From Alphaproteobacteria bacterium (GTDB lineage Bacteria; Pseudomonadota; Alphaproteobacteria; DSM-16000; Inquilinaceae), in assembly GCA_028284045.1 (NCBI GenBank), contig JANQSN010000021.1:28726-92725 (forward strand): a stretch of 64,000 nt of DNA, read 5' to 3'. The notes under the pieces were generated by a model. It was given only the letters and a program-made list of their open reading frames with translations. It did not search any database and had not been told where the DNA came from. Positions within the stretch are counted from its first letter, which is position 1. Every line of letters starts with the position of its first letter. The position numbers were made by a program, and so were the translations under genes. Below are positions 20,870 to 30,326 of this stretch, one piece after another.

Positions 20870-21313
20870 ATGCGCCACGGCGTCAGCGGTCGCAAGTTCA
20901 ACCGAACGACCAGTCACCGCCGCGCGATGTTCGCCAACATGGCGGCGGCGCTGATCACCCATGAGCAGATCCGCACCACCCTTCCCAAGGCGAAGGACCT
21001 GCGCCCGGTGGTGGAGCGGCTGATCACGCTGGCGAAGAAGGGTGGCTTGGCCAACCGGCGCCGCGCCCATGCCTTCCTGCGCAGCGACGCCGTTGTGGCC
21101 AAGCTGTTCGCCGAGGGCGATGATAGCCTGGCGGCGCGCTACCGCAGTCGGTCCGGCGGCTATACGCGGGTGCTCAAGGCCGGTTTCCGCTACGGTGACG
21201 CGGCGCCGATGGCGATCATCGAACTGGTGGACCGCGATCCCGCGGCGAAGGGCGCGGCCGACCGGGCGCGCGTCGAGGCGGAGCGCGAGGCCGACGAGGA
21301 CGACGAGGACTAA
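20870..21313 (+). CDS. rplQ: 50S ribosomal protein L17
   Basis: L17 lies at the peptide tunnel exit region of the 50S subunit. The 147-residue protein begins [20 protein letters not shown] and contains [20 protein letters not shown] and a [20 protein letters not shown] segment. About 25 residues at the C-terminus are charged low complexity ([12 protein letters not shown]). A strong GAGGAGGTG ribosome-binding site precedes the ATG. It is the last gene of the ribosomal supercluster. Confidence 0.97.
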   Translation: MRHGVSGRKFNRTTSHRRAMFANMAAALITHEQIRTTLPKAKDLRPVVERLITLAKKGGLANRRRAHAFLRSDAVVAKLFAEGDDSLAARYRSRSGGYTRVLKAGFRYGDAAPMAIIELVDRDPAAKGAADRARVEAEREADEDDED

Positions 21314-21384
21314 CGTCCTCGCTTCTGCGTCGACGGTCCGCCCCGCGGGAAATCGTGGTCGTGCGGGGGAGGGCCAGCGCAAGG

Positions 21385-22827
21385 ATGGGTGCTAAGCGGC
21401 AAGGGGTCAGGACAGCCGTCATCGGCTGTCTGGGCCTGTTGGCAGCCCTGATGGCGGGCCTGCCGGCGCGGGCGGAGACTGCGCCCGCGGTGCCGGAGAG
21501 CCGGGCGGAGATCACGCTCAGCTTCGCGCCATTGGTCGAAGCGACGGCGCCGTCGGTGGTGAACATCTACGCCCAGCGCGTGGTGCGCGAGCAGATGGCC
21601 TCGCCGCTGTTCGCTGATCCGTTCTTCCAGCGCTTCTTCGGCACGCCGCTGCCCCATCCGCTGCAGCGCGACCGCGTGCAGAACTCGCTGGGGTCCGGCG
21701 TCGTCGTCACGCCGGACGGGCTGGTGGTCACCAACCACCACGTCATCGCCAATGCCGACGAGATCAAGGTCATCCTGTCCGATCTCAGCGAGTATGCCGC
21801 GACGCTGGTGCTGTCGGACGAGCGGACGGATCTGGCGGTGTTGCGCCTGGCCGGGCTGGGCGACCGCACGCTGTCAACGCTGGAACTGGCCGACAGCGAT
21901 GGGCTGGCGGTCGGCGACCTGGTGCTGGCGATCGGCAATCCGTTCGGCGTCGGCCAGACGGTGACCGGCGGCATCGTCTCCGCGCTCGCGCGCACCGCGG
22001 TGGGCGTCAGCGACTACAACTTCTTCATCCAGACCGATGCGGCGATCAACCCGGGCAATTCCGGCGGGGCGCTGGTCGACATGTCGGGCCGCCTCGTCGG
22101 CATCAACACCGCGATCTTCAGCCGCAGCGGCGGCTCGCTCGGCATCGGTTTCGCGGTGCCGTCGAACATGGTTCGGGCGGTCCTGGCATCGGCTGCGCGG
22201 GGCGGCATGGTGCTGCGGCCCTGGCTAGGCGCGGAGGGCCAGCAGGTGACGGCGGAGATCGCCGAGACCCTGGCCGTCGCCACGCCGGGCGGCGTGCTGG
22301 TCAATCGGGTCCACCCCGCGGGTCCGGCCGCCCGCGCCGGGGTGGCGATCGGCGACATCATCGTCTCGCTCGGCGGGCAGCCGGTGATCGATCCGGAAGG
22401 CCTGCGGTTCCGCGTCGCGGTGCAGCCGCTGGACGGCGAGGTTGCGCTGACGGTCTTGCGGGACGGCACGGAGCGGGTGCTGATGCTGGACGTCGAATTG
22501 CCGCCGGAGGAGCCGCCGCGCAACCCGACGGAGATCCGCGGGCGGGTGCCGCTGGCCGGCGCGGTGGTCGGTAACCTGTCGCCGGCGGTGGCGGAGGATC
22601 TGTCGCTGTCGGTGCCGGAGACGGCGGGGGTGGTGGTGCTGGACGTGCTGGCCGGCACGCCGGCCGACCGCCTGGGCATCGAGGTCGGCGATCTGGTGCT
22701 GCGCCTGAACGGCGAGGCGATCGCCGCCGTCGAGGGACTGGCGGCGGTGCTGCAGCAGCCGGTCCGGCGCTGGCAGATCGCCATCCGCCGCGGCGACCGG
22801 ATCTTGGAGACCACCATCGATGGCTAG
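21385..22827 (+). CDS. Periplasmic HtrA/Do-type serine protease
   Basis: This looks like a DegP/DegQ-class protease and chaperone that degrades misfolded periplasmic proteins. The protein has 480 residues. A signal peptide (residues 1-30, ending LPARA before ETAPA) precedes a trypsin-like domain with the full catalytic triad His119 (TNHHV), Asp149 (ERTDLAVL) and Ser226 (NPGNSGGAL). Two PDZ domains follow, from about 265 and from about 380. The gene begins 71 bases after rplQ and overlaps rarA by eight bases. Paralogues are common, so a specific symbol is not assigned. Confidence 0.93.
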   Translation: MGAKRQGVRTAVIGCLGLLAALMAGLPARAETAPAVPESRAEITLSFAPLVEATAPSVVNIYAQRVVREQMASPLFADPFFQRFFGTPLPHPLQRDRVQNSLGSGVVVTPDGLVVTNHHVIANADEIKVILSDLSEYAATLVLSDERTDLAVLRLAGLGDRTLSTLELADSDGLAVGDLVLAIGNPFGVGQTVTGGIVSALARTAVGVSDYNFFIQTDAAINPGNSGGALVDMSGRLVGINTAIFSRSGGSLGIGFAVPSNMVRAVLASAARGGMVLRPWLGAEGQQVTAEIAETLAVATPGGVLVNRVHPAGPAARAGVAIGDIIVSLGGQPVIDPEGLRFRVAVQPLDGEVALTVLRDGTERVLMLDVELPPEEPPRNPTEIRGRVPLAGAVVGNLSPAVAEDLSLSVPETAGVVVLDVLAGTPADRLGIEVGDLVLRLNGEAIAAVEGLAAVLQQPVRRWQIAIRRGDRILETTIDG

Positions 22828-24145
22828 CCGGTCGGCGAGCGGCGCCGGCGGTCTGTTCGATGCGTTGGCGCCGCCGGCGCCGCTCGCCGACCGGCTGCGG
22901 CCGACCCGGCTCGACGGCGTGGTCGGGCAGGATCATCTGCTGGGCCCCGACGCGCCGATCGGGCGGATGGTCGGCGACGGCCGGCTGGCCTCGCTGGTGC
23001 TGTGGGGGCCGCCGGGCTGCGGCAAGACGACCATCGCCCGCCTGCTGGCCGATGCCGTCGGCCAGACCTTCGTTCAGCTTTCGGCCGTCTTTTCCGGGGT
23101 GGCCGACCTGCGCGGCGTCTTCGACGAGGCCCGCCGCCGCCGCCAGGCGGGCCAGGGCACCGTGCTGTTCGTCGACGAGATCCATCGCTTCAACCGCGCC
23201 CAGCAGGACGCCTTCCTGCCGGTGGTGGAGGACGGCACCCTGACGCTGATCGGGGCGACCACGGAGAACCCGTCCTTCGAGTTGAATGCCGCGCTGTTGT
23301 CCCGGCTGCAGGTGATGGTGCTGCGCCGGCTCGATGATACGGCCCTGTCGGCGCTGCTGGACCGTGCGGAGGCGGCGGAGGCCCGGTCCCTGCCGCTGAC
23401 GGCCGAGGCGCGCCAGCAGCTCAAGGCGCTGGCCGACGGCGACGGCCGCTATCTCTTGACGCTGGTGGAGGAGGTCGCCCGCGCCGGCACGGCGGCACCG
23501 CTGACGCCCGGCGATCTGGCGGCCATCGTGCAGCGCCGGGCGCCGGTCTACGACAAGGCGCAGGAAGGCCACTACAATCTGATCAGCGCGCTGCACAAGA
23601 GCCTGCGCGGCTCCGACCCCGATGCCGCGCTCTACTGGTTCGCCCGCATGATGGCCGGTGGCGAGGATCCCCGCTATGTCGCCCGGCGCCTTGTCCGCTT
23701 CGCAGTGGAGGATGTCGGGCTGGCGGAGCCCGCCACGCTCGACCACACGCTGGCGGCCTGGCAGGCCTATGAACGCCTCGGCTCGCCGGAGGGGGAGCTG
23801 GCGATCGCCCAGGCGGTGGTGCATCTCGCAGTCGCACCGAAGTCGAACGCCGTCTATGCCGCCTTCAAGCAGGCCACGGCGGCGGCGGCGGAGAGCGGCA
23901 GCCTGGCCCCGCCGGCGCATATCCTGAACGCGCCGACGCGCCTCATGCGCGATCTCGGCTACGGTCGCGGCTATCGCTACGACCATGACGAGCCGGGGGG
24001 CTTCTCCGGCCAGGACTATTTTCCCGAAGGCATGGGCCGCCGTCGGTTCTATCGCCCCAAGGGTCAGGGGGCCGAAGGCGAGATTGCGGAGCGGTTGGCC
24101 GACTGGGCGCGCCGCCGGGCCGAGATCGCCGGCGGGGACCCGTGA
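22820..24145 (+). CDS. rarA: Replication-associated recombination protein A (AAA+ ATPase)
   Basis: RarA (MgsA) is a clamp-loader-like AAA+ ATPase that acts at stalled replication forks and binds SSB. The 441-residue protein has RLRPTRLDGVVGQDHLLGP, Walker A GPPGCGKT (63-70), Walker B VLFVDEIHRFNRAQQDAFLP, sensor 1 GATTENPSFELN, and the C-terminal oligomerisation region with YNLISALHKSLRGSDPDAAL and YWFARMMAGGEDPRYVARRL. It overlaps the protease gene upstream and the pseudouridine synthase downstream, suggesting one transcript. Confidence 0.96.
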   Translation: MASRSASGAGGLFDALAPPAPLADRLRPTRLDGVVGQDHLLGPDAPIGRMVGDGRLASLVLWGPPGCGKTTIARLLADAVGQTFVQLSAVFSGVADLRGVFDEARRRRQAGQGTVLFVDEIHRFNRAQQDAFLPVVEDGTLTLIGATTENPSFELNAALLSRLQVMVLRRLDDTALSALLDRAEAAEARSLPLTAEARQQLKALADGDGRYLLTLVEEVARAGTAAPLTPGDLAAIVQRRAPVYDKAQEGHYNLISALHKSLRGSDPDAALYWFARMMAGGEDPRYVARRLVRFAVEDVGLAEPATLDHTLAAWQAYERLGSPEGELAIAQAVVHLAVAPKSNAVYAAFKQATAAAAESGSLAPPAHILNAPTRLMRDLGYGRGYRYDHDEPGGFSGQDYFPEGMGRRRFYRPKGQGAEGEIAERLADWARRRAEIAGGDP

Positions 24146-25161
24146 CGCGCGCCGCGGCCGGGGACGGGTCGGCCGGGCCGGCGGTCACCCATCGCACGGT
24201 CGATGCCGGCGACGACGATGTCCGGCTCGACCGCTGGTTCCGGCGCCACTTCCCGGCGCTGAGCCATGGGCGGCTGGAGAAGCTGTTGCGCACCGGCCAG
24301 GTTCGGGTGGACGGCAAGCGGGCCCGCGCCGCCCAGCGCCTCGCGGCCGGGCAGACGGTGCGCGTGCCGCCGCTGCCGGAGCCGGCGGACCGCCCCGCCC
24401 CGGCGGAACATCCGGACCTGTCGGCGGACGAGGCCGCGTTCGCCGCGTCGCTGGTGCTGCATCGCGATCCGTCGGTCCTGGTCCTGGCGAAGCCGGCCGG
24501 GCTGGCGGTGCAGGGCGGTTCCGGCGTGCGCCACCATCTCGACCGTCTGTTGGATGCCTTGGCGGGCGCTGAGGGCGAGCGGCCGCGGCTGGTGCACCGG
24601 CTGGACCGCGACACCTCCGGCGTGCTGGTGCTGGGGCGCACGGCGCGCGCGGCCGCCCGGCTGGCGGCGGCCTTTCGCGCGCGCGATGCGGTGAAGCTCT
24701 ATTGGGCGGTGGTGGTCGGCCGGCCGCAGCCGGCGGCGGGGCGGATCGATCACCCGCTGGCCAAGCGGCCCGGGGCCGGTGGTCGGGAGCGGATGGCGGC
24801 GACGCGCGAGGATGCGGCGGAGGCCCGCCGCGCGGTTACCGATTTCTGGACGCTGGACGCCGTCGGCCGGCGCGCCGCCTGGTTGGCGCTGCGTCCCCTG
24901 ACTGGGCGGACCCACCAGTTGCGGGCGCATGCCGCGCTGATCGGCACGCCGATCCTCGGGGACGGGAAATACGGGGGTGCGTCGGCCTTCCTGCCGGGCG
25001 ATGCGGTGGCCCGCCGGCTTCACCTGCATGCGCGCCGCCTGGCGGTCGCCCATCCCGATGGCGGGGTGCTGGATGTGACCGCTCCGCCGCCGGAGGCCTT
25101 CGCGCAAACATTGGCGACCTTGGGTCTGTCGGCGGAGGACCCGGACGCGCTGGCCTACTGA
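24142..25161 (+). CDS. RluC/RluD-family pseudouridine synthase
   Basis: The 339-residue protein converts specific uridines in RNA, most likely 23S rRNA, to pseudouridine. An N-terminal S4 RNA-binding domain (about 28-75, DRWFRRHFPALSHGRLEKLL) precedes the catalytic domain with RLVHRLDRDTSGVLVLGRT, where Asp155 is the expected catalytic residue, and the C-terminal LTGRTHQLRAHAALIGTPIL with GDGKYGG. The start is GTG, overlapping the rarA stop by four bases. Its layout matches RluC better than RluA, but the target site cannot be told from sequence. Confidence 0.92.
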   Translation: MTRAAAGDGSAGPAVTHRTVDAGDDDVRLDRWFRRHFPALSHGRLEKLLRTGQVRVDGKRARAAQRLAAGQTVRVPPLPEPADRPAPAEHPDLSADEAAFAASLVLHRDPSVLVLAKPAGLAVQGGSGVRHHLDRLLDALAGAEGERPRLVHRLDRDTSGVLVLGRTARAAARLAAAFRARDAVKLYWAVVVGRPQPAAGRIDHPLAKRPGAGGRERMAATREDAAEARRAVTDFWTLDAVGRRAAWLALRPLTGRTHQLRAHAALIGTPILGDGKYGGASAFLPGDAVARRLHLHARRLAVAHPDGGVLDVTAPPPEAFAQTLATLGLSAEDPDALAY

Positions 25162-25183
25162 TCGGGTCGGCCGGACGGGACGG

Positions 25184-25918
25184 TCAGATCGCCGGCGGTG
25201 GCTCCGCCGGCGCGACCAGCCCGGCGGCCAGCAGATGGGTGGCCGCCTCGGTGCGGTTGCGGGCCTGCAGCTTCCGCAGCAGGTTACTGACATGCACCTT
25301 GATCGTGATCTCGCTGACGCCGAGCCGGCGGGCGATCTCCTTGTTGGACTGTCCGCGGGCCAGGAATTCTGCCACTTGGCGTTCGCGGCGCGACAGCTCC
25401 GCCTGCATCGGCGGCGGCGGTGCCGCGGTGCAGTCCACGATCAGATCCGGCGGCGCATAGCGCAGGCCCGCCAGCACAAGCTGGATGATCTGGACCAGCG
25501 CCACCGGGCTGACGTCATCCGGCACCAGTGCCGACACGCCGGAGCGGATCAGGCTTTGGGCGCATAGTCGCGTGCACTCGCTGTAACAGATGACGATGCG
25601 GGCGCGGGGCGCCTCGATGCCGCTGCTGGCCAGCCAATCGCTGGGCACGGTGGAACAGGTGTCGCAGCCGCTGAGGATCACCAGATCGGCCGGATCGGGC
25701 CGGAGCCCGCGCACGGCACCGTTGGCGTCGGGCGTCACCACCGACACGACGGCCTGCGGCATCAGATGCTGCACCGCCGACCGCAGGGGTCGCGTCGGCA
25801 GAGGCGGTTGTACGATGAGGATGCGCGGGCGCAGACACTCGCGCCGCGTCGCCGCCGGCGGGTCGGGGCGCGCGACCGGCCAGGAGGCGATATCGTAGGC
25901 TTGAAACGGGGGGGTCAT
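25184..25918 (-). CDS. LuxR/NarL-type regulator with degenerate receiver domain
   Basis: The 244-residue protein has a C-terminal LuxR-type helix-turn-helix (about 175-230): LSRRERQVAEFLARGQSNKE, IARRLGVSEITIKVHVSNLL. The N-terminal part has the length and pattern of a response-regulator receiver (RILIVQPP, ADLVILSG, ARIVICYSE, SALVPDD, LVLAGLRYAPP). The acidic pocket, the phospho-acceptor Asp (here in ILSG) and the conserved Lys (here PDD) are all replaced, so phosphorylation is unlikely. No histidine kinase is nearby. It is divergent from the methyltransferase gene across a 606-base, partly AT-rich gap. Targets are unknown; autoregulation and control of the divergent pair are reasonable guesses. 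Confidence 0.85.
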   Translation of the reverse strand: MTPPFQAYDIASWPVARPDPPAATRRECLRPRILIVQPPLPTRPLRSAVQHLMPQAVVSVVTPDANGAVRGLRPDPADLVILSGCDTCSTVPSDWLASSGIEAPRARIVICYSECTRLCAQSLIRSGVSALVPDDVSPVALVQIIQLVLAGLRYAPPDLIVDCTAAPPPPMQAELSRRERQVAEFLARGQSNKEIARRLGVSEITIKVHVSNLLRKLQARNRTEAATHLLAAGLVAPAEPPPAI

Positions 25919-26524
25919 CCAGGATTGCCATCCTTGTAGCGAACTTCGCGGTGGTCGCCGCGACGGTGACGGTCACCGAGGGGGGAGTTGCGCGACCATC
26001 ACAGCTCATCTACTAGCAAGAATTGGCCACATTGCAAGCTCTGCAAGTGCCGAAAAATCGAAATAAATTTGTATTTTTACTATGATTATCTCCGAAACGC
26101 CGAACAATTTGAAATCGCCTTGGTGATAGAAACATCGTTTCGTTTACCATTTAGAAATAAAAGCAGTAGAACAAAGGTTAGTGCGCAAGACGTGTTGTTG
26201 GGTTTTCTGTCCTAAGATTTGTCCGGACGGGAGCGGGTCTATATCGGCATCAATGTCGCTATGACCCGCGACCCGCCATGCGCCGGGCCCTCGCGGCCTA
26301 CGTGTATGTATGCGCTAATCGTGGTAGGGATATGGCGCCGCCGACCGACCGGTCAAGCTGGCTCCCGGCCAGGGTTTAACAGGGCCGCCGCGCCGTAGGC
26401 TCCGGTTGCGGGCCGGCGCCGCCGGCGCGCCGGGGGACTGCCGGCGGGTCGGGAACAGGGCCGGGCGTCGCCCAGGGCCCTGAGGCGAAGACGGCGGCAG
26501 GTCACCGACGGGGCGAAGCACCGG
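25919..26524. other. Long divergent intergenic region with an AT-rich island
   Basis: I see no convincing gene in these 606 bases. About 26010-26215 is strikingly AT-rich in a genome that is otherwise very GC-rich. A 75-codon open frame there (25988-26215, +) has no family resemblance and looks spurious. Possible control sites are a 13-bp palindrome GGTGACGGTCACC (25965-25977), 47 bases upstream of the regulator start; a weak TTGCAA/TAGTAG pair toward the regulator; and a long-spaced inverted repeat GCGGGTC...GACCCGC (26233-26279) on the methyltransferase side, next to a TATATC. Confidence 0.5.
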
Positions 26525-27436
26525 ATGTCCGAGACGACCGGCAGCGGTTGGAAAGCACGCCTGAAGGCTTGGTGGGAGGGAACTGCCGTTCGATCCGGCG
26601 CCCCTCAGCCGGCCAAGCGCGACATGAACGAGATTCGCGCGGAGCAGATCGAGCAGGATCTCGGCAACTCCGTGTTCTGGTCGGCCGAGCGCATCAAGGT
26701 TGTCGAATCGGTATGGGGCGAGGAAATGCACCTGCCGGGCGACAAGGACTACATCGCGACGCTGATCAAGCCGTTCGGGCTGGATCAGTCGATGAGCGCG
26801 CTCGATCTCGGGGCCGGGCTGGGCGGTGCGACCCGCGTCATCAACCGCTCGACCGGCGCCTGGGTCACCGGCTTCGAGGCCGATCAGGTGCTGCAGCGCG
26901 CCGGCTTGGCCCGATCGATCAAGGCCGGGCTGGAGCGCAAGGCGCCGATCGAGCTGCTGGACTGGGCGGACCTGTCGTTCGACAAGCGCTACGACGCGGT
27001 GTTCAGCCGAGAGGTCATGTACACGGTGCGCGACAAGGAGTCGTTGATTTCCGCTATCGCCAAGGCGATGAAGCCGCGCGGCCATTTCCTGTTCACCGAC
27101 TATGTCTTGAAGCATTCGGCCAAGCCGGCCACCACCGTCGAAGACTGGCGGGAAAATGAGCCGATCCGGCCCTATCCGATGACCGTGGCGCAGGCCAGCG
27201 AGTTCTTGGAAAACGCGAAGTTCGACGTGCGCACGGTCGAAGACATCTCCGAGAAGCATCACGCGATGGTGCTGGGGGCGTGGGACAGGCTGACGCGGAC
27301 CCTGCAGGATATGGCGCATGATCCGGAGATCAGCGCCCTGGTGATCGAGGAAGGCGAGCTTTGGCAGCGTCGCATGGCGGCGCTGGAGAGCGGCGATCTC
27401 CGGCTCTACCGGTTCTACGCGCTGGCGCCGTCATGA
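26525..27436 (+). CDS. SAM-dependent methyltransferase, class I
   Basis: The 303-residue protein has a Rossmann-type methyltransferase core. MSALDLGAGLGGATRVI (near residues 89-105) is the SAM-binding motif I, followed by an acidic GFEAD, FDKRYDAVFSREVMYTVRDK and KAMKPRGHFLFTDYVL, the pattern of small-molecule N- or C-methyltransferases. A predicted helical N-terminal lid (EQIEQDLGNSVFWSAERIKV) precedes it. The substrate is not recognisable. The last four bases overlap the start of an acetyltransferase gene, so the two probably form a unit. No strong ribosome-binding site is visible. It might equally start at the internal Met34. Confidence 0.8.
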   Translation: MSETTGSGWKARLKAWWEGTAVRSGAPQPAKRDMNEIRAEQIEQDLGNSVFWSAERIKVVESVWGEEMHLPGDKDYIATLIKPFGLDQSMSALDLGAGLGGATRVINRSTGAWVTGFEADQVLQRAGLARSIKAGLERKAPIELLDWADLSFDKRYDAVFSREVMYTVRDKESLISAIAKAMKPRGHFLFTDYVLKHSAKPATTVEDWRENEPIRPYPMTVAQASEFLENAKFDVRTVEDISEKHHAMVLGAWDRLTRTLQDMAHDPEISALVIEEGELWQRRMAALESGDLRLYRFYALAPS

Positions 27437-28068
27437 CCGTGCCGGGCGGCGCGGACGCATCCGCCCTCGCCGGTCCGGGGGATCGCCTGATCCCGCTGCC
27501 GGCGGGGCGGATCGCCAGCGTCGTCACCTATCTGGAGATGCGCACACCGCCGACCGATCCGCCATTGGCGGCGCCGCCGGGCTGGACGCTGACGCCGGCG
27601 CCGCGTCCGGAGACCGCGTTCTATCGTGATCTGTTCCGCCGCGTGGGCGGGCCCTGGCTGTGGTACAGCCGCCTCTGCCTCGACGACGGCGGCTTGCGGC
27701 GGATCCTCGACGACCCTGCGGTCGAGGTGCAGGTGCTCCGCGTCGGCGGACGGGCGGAAGGCTTTTTCGAGCTCGACCGCCGGTCGCCGCCGGACGTGGA
27801 ACTCGCCTTCTTCGGCGTTGCGCCCGCGCTGATCGGTCGGGGCGCCGGACGTCTGCTGATGTCCAACGCCCTGGCATCGGCCTGGCGCGGCGGCACGGAC
27901 CGGGTATGGGTGCACACCTGTACCCTGGACCATCCGGCGGCGCTGGGCTTCTACTGCAAAAGCGGGTTCCGGCCCTACGCCGGCGCCGTGGAGGTCAGCG
28001 ACGATCCGCGCGCGACCGGCGTGCTGGGCGCCGACGTGGCGCCGCAGGTTCCCCGCTTCGGCGACTGA
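27433..28068 (+). CDS. GNAT-family N-acetyltransferase
   Basis: The 211-residue product has the GNAT fold markers. The acetyl-CoA site reads VELAFFGVAPALIGRGAGRL (R/Q-x-x-G-x-G/A type: IGRGAGRLL), followed by RVWVHTCTLDHPAALGFYCK and SGFRPY. The N-terminal quarter is unique. It starts with an ATG overlapping the methyltransferase stop (ATGA), so translation is likely coupled and the two enzymes may modify the same compound or partner. The substrate is unknown. It ends 41 bases from the convergent icd stop. Confidence 0.82.
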   Translation: MTVPGGADASALAGPGDRLIPLPAGRIASVVTYLEMRTPPTDPPLAAPPGWTLTPAPRPETAFYRDLFRRVGGPWLWYSRLCLDDGGLRRILDDPAVEVQVLRVGGRAEGFFELDRRSPPDVELAFFGVAPALIGRGAGRLLMSNALASAWRGGTDRVWVHTCTLDHPAALGFYCKSGFRPYAGAVEVSDDPRATGVLGADVAPQVPRFGD

Positions 28069-28108
28069 CCGGCGGGGGCGCATGACGGGTGTCATGCGCC
28101 CAACGGGA

Positions 28109-29326
28109 TCAGAGTCCCATGCGCGCCTTCAGGCCGGTGTCCAGCGCCTCCAGGAACTGGCGCGTGGTCATCCAGGGCTGATCGGGACCGATCAGGATCG
28201 CCAGGTCCTTGGTCATCTTGCCCGCCTCGATGGTATCCACGCACACCGACTCCAGGGTGCTGGCGAATTCTTCGACGTCCTGGGTGTCGTCGAACCGCGC
28301 CCGGTAGTGCAGGCCCCGCGTCCAGGCGAAGATCGAGGCGACAGGGTTGGTCGAGGTTTCCTTGCCCTGCTGGTGCATGCGGTAGTGCCGGGTGACGGTG
28401 CCGTGGGCGGCCTCCGCCTCCACGGTGTGGCCATCGGGCGTCATCAGGACGGACGTCATCAGGCCGAGGGAGCCGAAGCCCTGGGCCACGGTGTCGCTCT
28501 GCACATCGCCGTCGTAGTTCTTGCAGGCCCACACGAAGCCGCCCTGCCATTTCAGGGCCGAGGCGACCATGTCGTCGATCAGCCGGTGTTCGTAGGTCAG
28601 GCCCGCCTCGTCGAAGGCCCGGCTGAACTCGCGGTTGAAGACCTCCTGGAAGAGGTCCTTGAAGCGGCCGTCATAGACCTTGAGGATCGTGTTCTTGGTC
28701 GACAGGTAGACCGGCAGGCCGCGCTGCAAGCCGTAGTTGAAGCAGGCGCGGGCGAAGCCGACGATCGACTCGTCGAGATTATACATGCCCATGGCGATGC
28801 CGGCCGACGGGCTGTCGAAGACCTCGTGGGTCTCCGGCGGGCCGCCGTCTTCCGGCGTGAAGGTCAAGGTCAGCTTGCCCGGTCCTGGAAACTTGATGTC
28901 GGTCGCCCGGTACTGGTCGCCGAAGGCGTGGCGGCCGATGATGATCGGTTGGCGCCAGCTCGGCACGTAGCGGGGCACGTTGGTGCAGATGATCGGCTCG
29001 CGGAACACGGTCCCGCCGAGGATGTTGCGGATCGTGCCGTTGGGCGACCGCCACATCTTCTTCAAGGAGAATTCGGCGACCCGATCCTCGTCGGGTGTGA
29101 TGGTCGCGCATTTGACGCCCACGCCCACCGACTTGATCGCGTTGGCGGCGTCGACCGTCACCTGGTCGTCGGTCTGGTCCCGCGACTCCATGCCGAGATC
29201 GAAGTAGCGCAGATCGATATCGAGATAGGGCAGGATCAGCTTTTCCTTGATGAACGCCCAGATGATCCGAGTCATCTCGTCGCCGTCGAGCTCGACGACC
29301 GGTTCTTTCACCTTGATCTTCGACAT
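28109..29326 (-). CDS. icd: NADP-dependent isocitrate dehydrogenase
   Basis: Isocitrate dehydrogenase makes 2-oxoglutarate, CO2 and NADPH in the TCA cycle. At 405 residues it is the homodimeric type related to mitochondrial NADP enzymes, usual in alphaproteobacteria. It starts [20 protein letters not shown] and shows [19 protein letters not shown], the metal-site [20 protein letters not shown] and [15 protein letters not shown] in the cofactor region. CAGGAG lies 11 bases before the ATG at 29326. Longer upstream open frame exists but is not family-like. It lies downstream of the LOG-family gene on the same strand, 212 bases apart. Confidence 0.97.
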   Translation of the reverse strand: MSKIKVKEPVVELDGDEMTRIIWAFIKEKLILPYLDIDLRYFDLGMESRDQTDDQVTVDAANAIKSVGVGVKCATITPDEDRVAEFSLKKMWRSPNGTIRNILGGTVFREPIICTNVPRYVPSWRQPIIIGRHAFGDQYRATDIKFPGPGKLTLTFTPEDGGPPETHEVFDSPSAGIAMGMYNLDESIVGFARACFNYGLQRGLPVYLSTKNTILKVYDGRFKDLFQEVFNREFSRAFDEAGLTYEHRLIDDMVASALKWQGGFVWACKNYDGDVQSDTVAQGFGSLGLMTSVLMTPDGHTVEAEAAHGTVTRHYRMHQQGKETSTNPVASIFAWTRGLHYRARFDDTQDVEEFASTLESVCVDTIEAGKMTKDLAILIGPDQPWMTTRQFLEALDTGLKARMGL

Positions 29327-29538
29327 GTCTGGAGAAACTCCTGATCTCTGAGGCTTCAGCGGCGATCGCCATCGCCGTCCAGTGGCCGGCGCGGGCGGGC
29401 CCGGGCGCCGATATCGCGAGAGGGGCCGGACGGTGCCGCGACGACGGGTCGGGCACCCGGGGGACGCGGCCGGCCGGGAATGGCGGCGAAGTCTACTCCC
29501 AGGCCGCCGCGCGACGCCAGTTCCGGAGTGAAACGGCT

Positions 29539-30123
29539 CTACAGGCGCCCGGGATGGGCGGCGATGCTGGGGGCTGGGGCGTCGGCCAGGGCCGGTAGCA
29601 CCGCGTCCACGGACTGCACCACCTGCCACAGCGCATGCACCGCCGGGCCGGCGAAGCGGTTGTCGACGATGTGGTCGACCAGCCCCAGGAGCGGCCCCCA
29701 ATAGCCATCCTGGTCGACCAGGACGACCGGCTTGTCATGCAGGCCGAGCTGGCGCCAGGTGACGATCTCGATGGTCTCGTCCAGGGTGCCGAGCCCGCCG
29801 GGCAAGGCGACGAAGGCGTCCGCCCGCTCGAACATCAGGCGCTTTCGGGTGTGCATGCTGTCGACGACCAGCAGTTCCGTGAGCCCGTCATGCTGCACCT
29901 CGCGATGGTGCAGGTGGCCGGGGATGATGCCCACCACCTGACCGCCGGCGGTCAGCGTGGCATCGGCGATCAGGCCCATCAGCCCGGCGCGGCCGCCGCC
30001 ATAGATCAAGGTGATGCCGGCCGCGGCGAGGTGGCGGCCGAACCGCTCGGCCGCATCGGCCAGGGCGGGGCGGGCGCCGACGCTGGAACCGCAGAAGACG
30101 GCGATGGACTGAAGGGGCAGCAT
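29539..30123 (-). CDS. LOG-family nucleoside 5'-monophosphate phosphoribohydrolase
   Basis: The 194-residue protein belongs to the LOG/TIGR00730 family, whose members release the base from cytokinin ribotides or, in many bacteria, from AMP-like nucleotides. It has the Rossmann start [13 protein letters not shown], the [19 protein letters not shown] nucleotide loop, and the diagnostic pair [20 protein letters not shown] with [20 protein letters not shown]. True cytokinin production needs an adenylate isopentenyltransferase, and none is seen here. A longer open frame upstream is a GC-rich shadow of the neighbouring gene and was excluded. Confidence 0.93.
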   Translation of the reverse strand: MLPLQSIAVFCGSSVGARPALADAAERFGRHLAAAGITLIYGGGRAGLMGLIADATLTAGGQVVGIIPGHLHHREVQHDGLTELLVVDSMHTRKRLMFERADAFVALPGGLGTLDETIEIVTWRQLGLHDKPVVLVDQDGYWGPLLGLVDHIVDNRFAGPAVHALWQVVQSVDAVLPALADAPAPSIAAHPGRL

Positions 30124-30264
30124 GCCGCTCGTCGCTCTTGGGGCCGGCTGGAGCGCCGGCGGGGATCGCGCAACGATACACGCCTGGGGCCTAGGCGTCA
30201 CAGGCCATGGCGGCGCCCACGGGTTCGCGGGTCTGTGGCCCGGTGGCTCTTTGGTCCTCGCGGT

Positions 30265-30293
30265 TTGCTTGCGCGCCAGCCTGCCGGTAATCT
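30265..30293 (+). promoter_or_regulatory. Possible promoter of the LysM gene
   Basis: TTGCTT (30265-30270) and TAATCT (30288-30293) are 17 bases apart, a reasonable housekeeping promoter. The start of transcription would be near 30300, about 27 bases before the LysM gene's ATG, which is preceded by GGGGAAGGA. Confidence 0.5.
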
Positions 30294-30326
30294 TGTTTCG
30301 ACGAAAAGGGGGAGCGCGGGGAAGGA

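Noticed and set aside
25988..26215. A 75-codon open frame in the AT-rich island
   Set aside because: It has no ribosome-binding site or family resemblance, and its residue makeup follows the AT-rich DNA.
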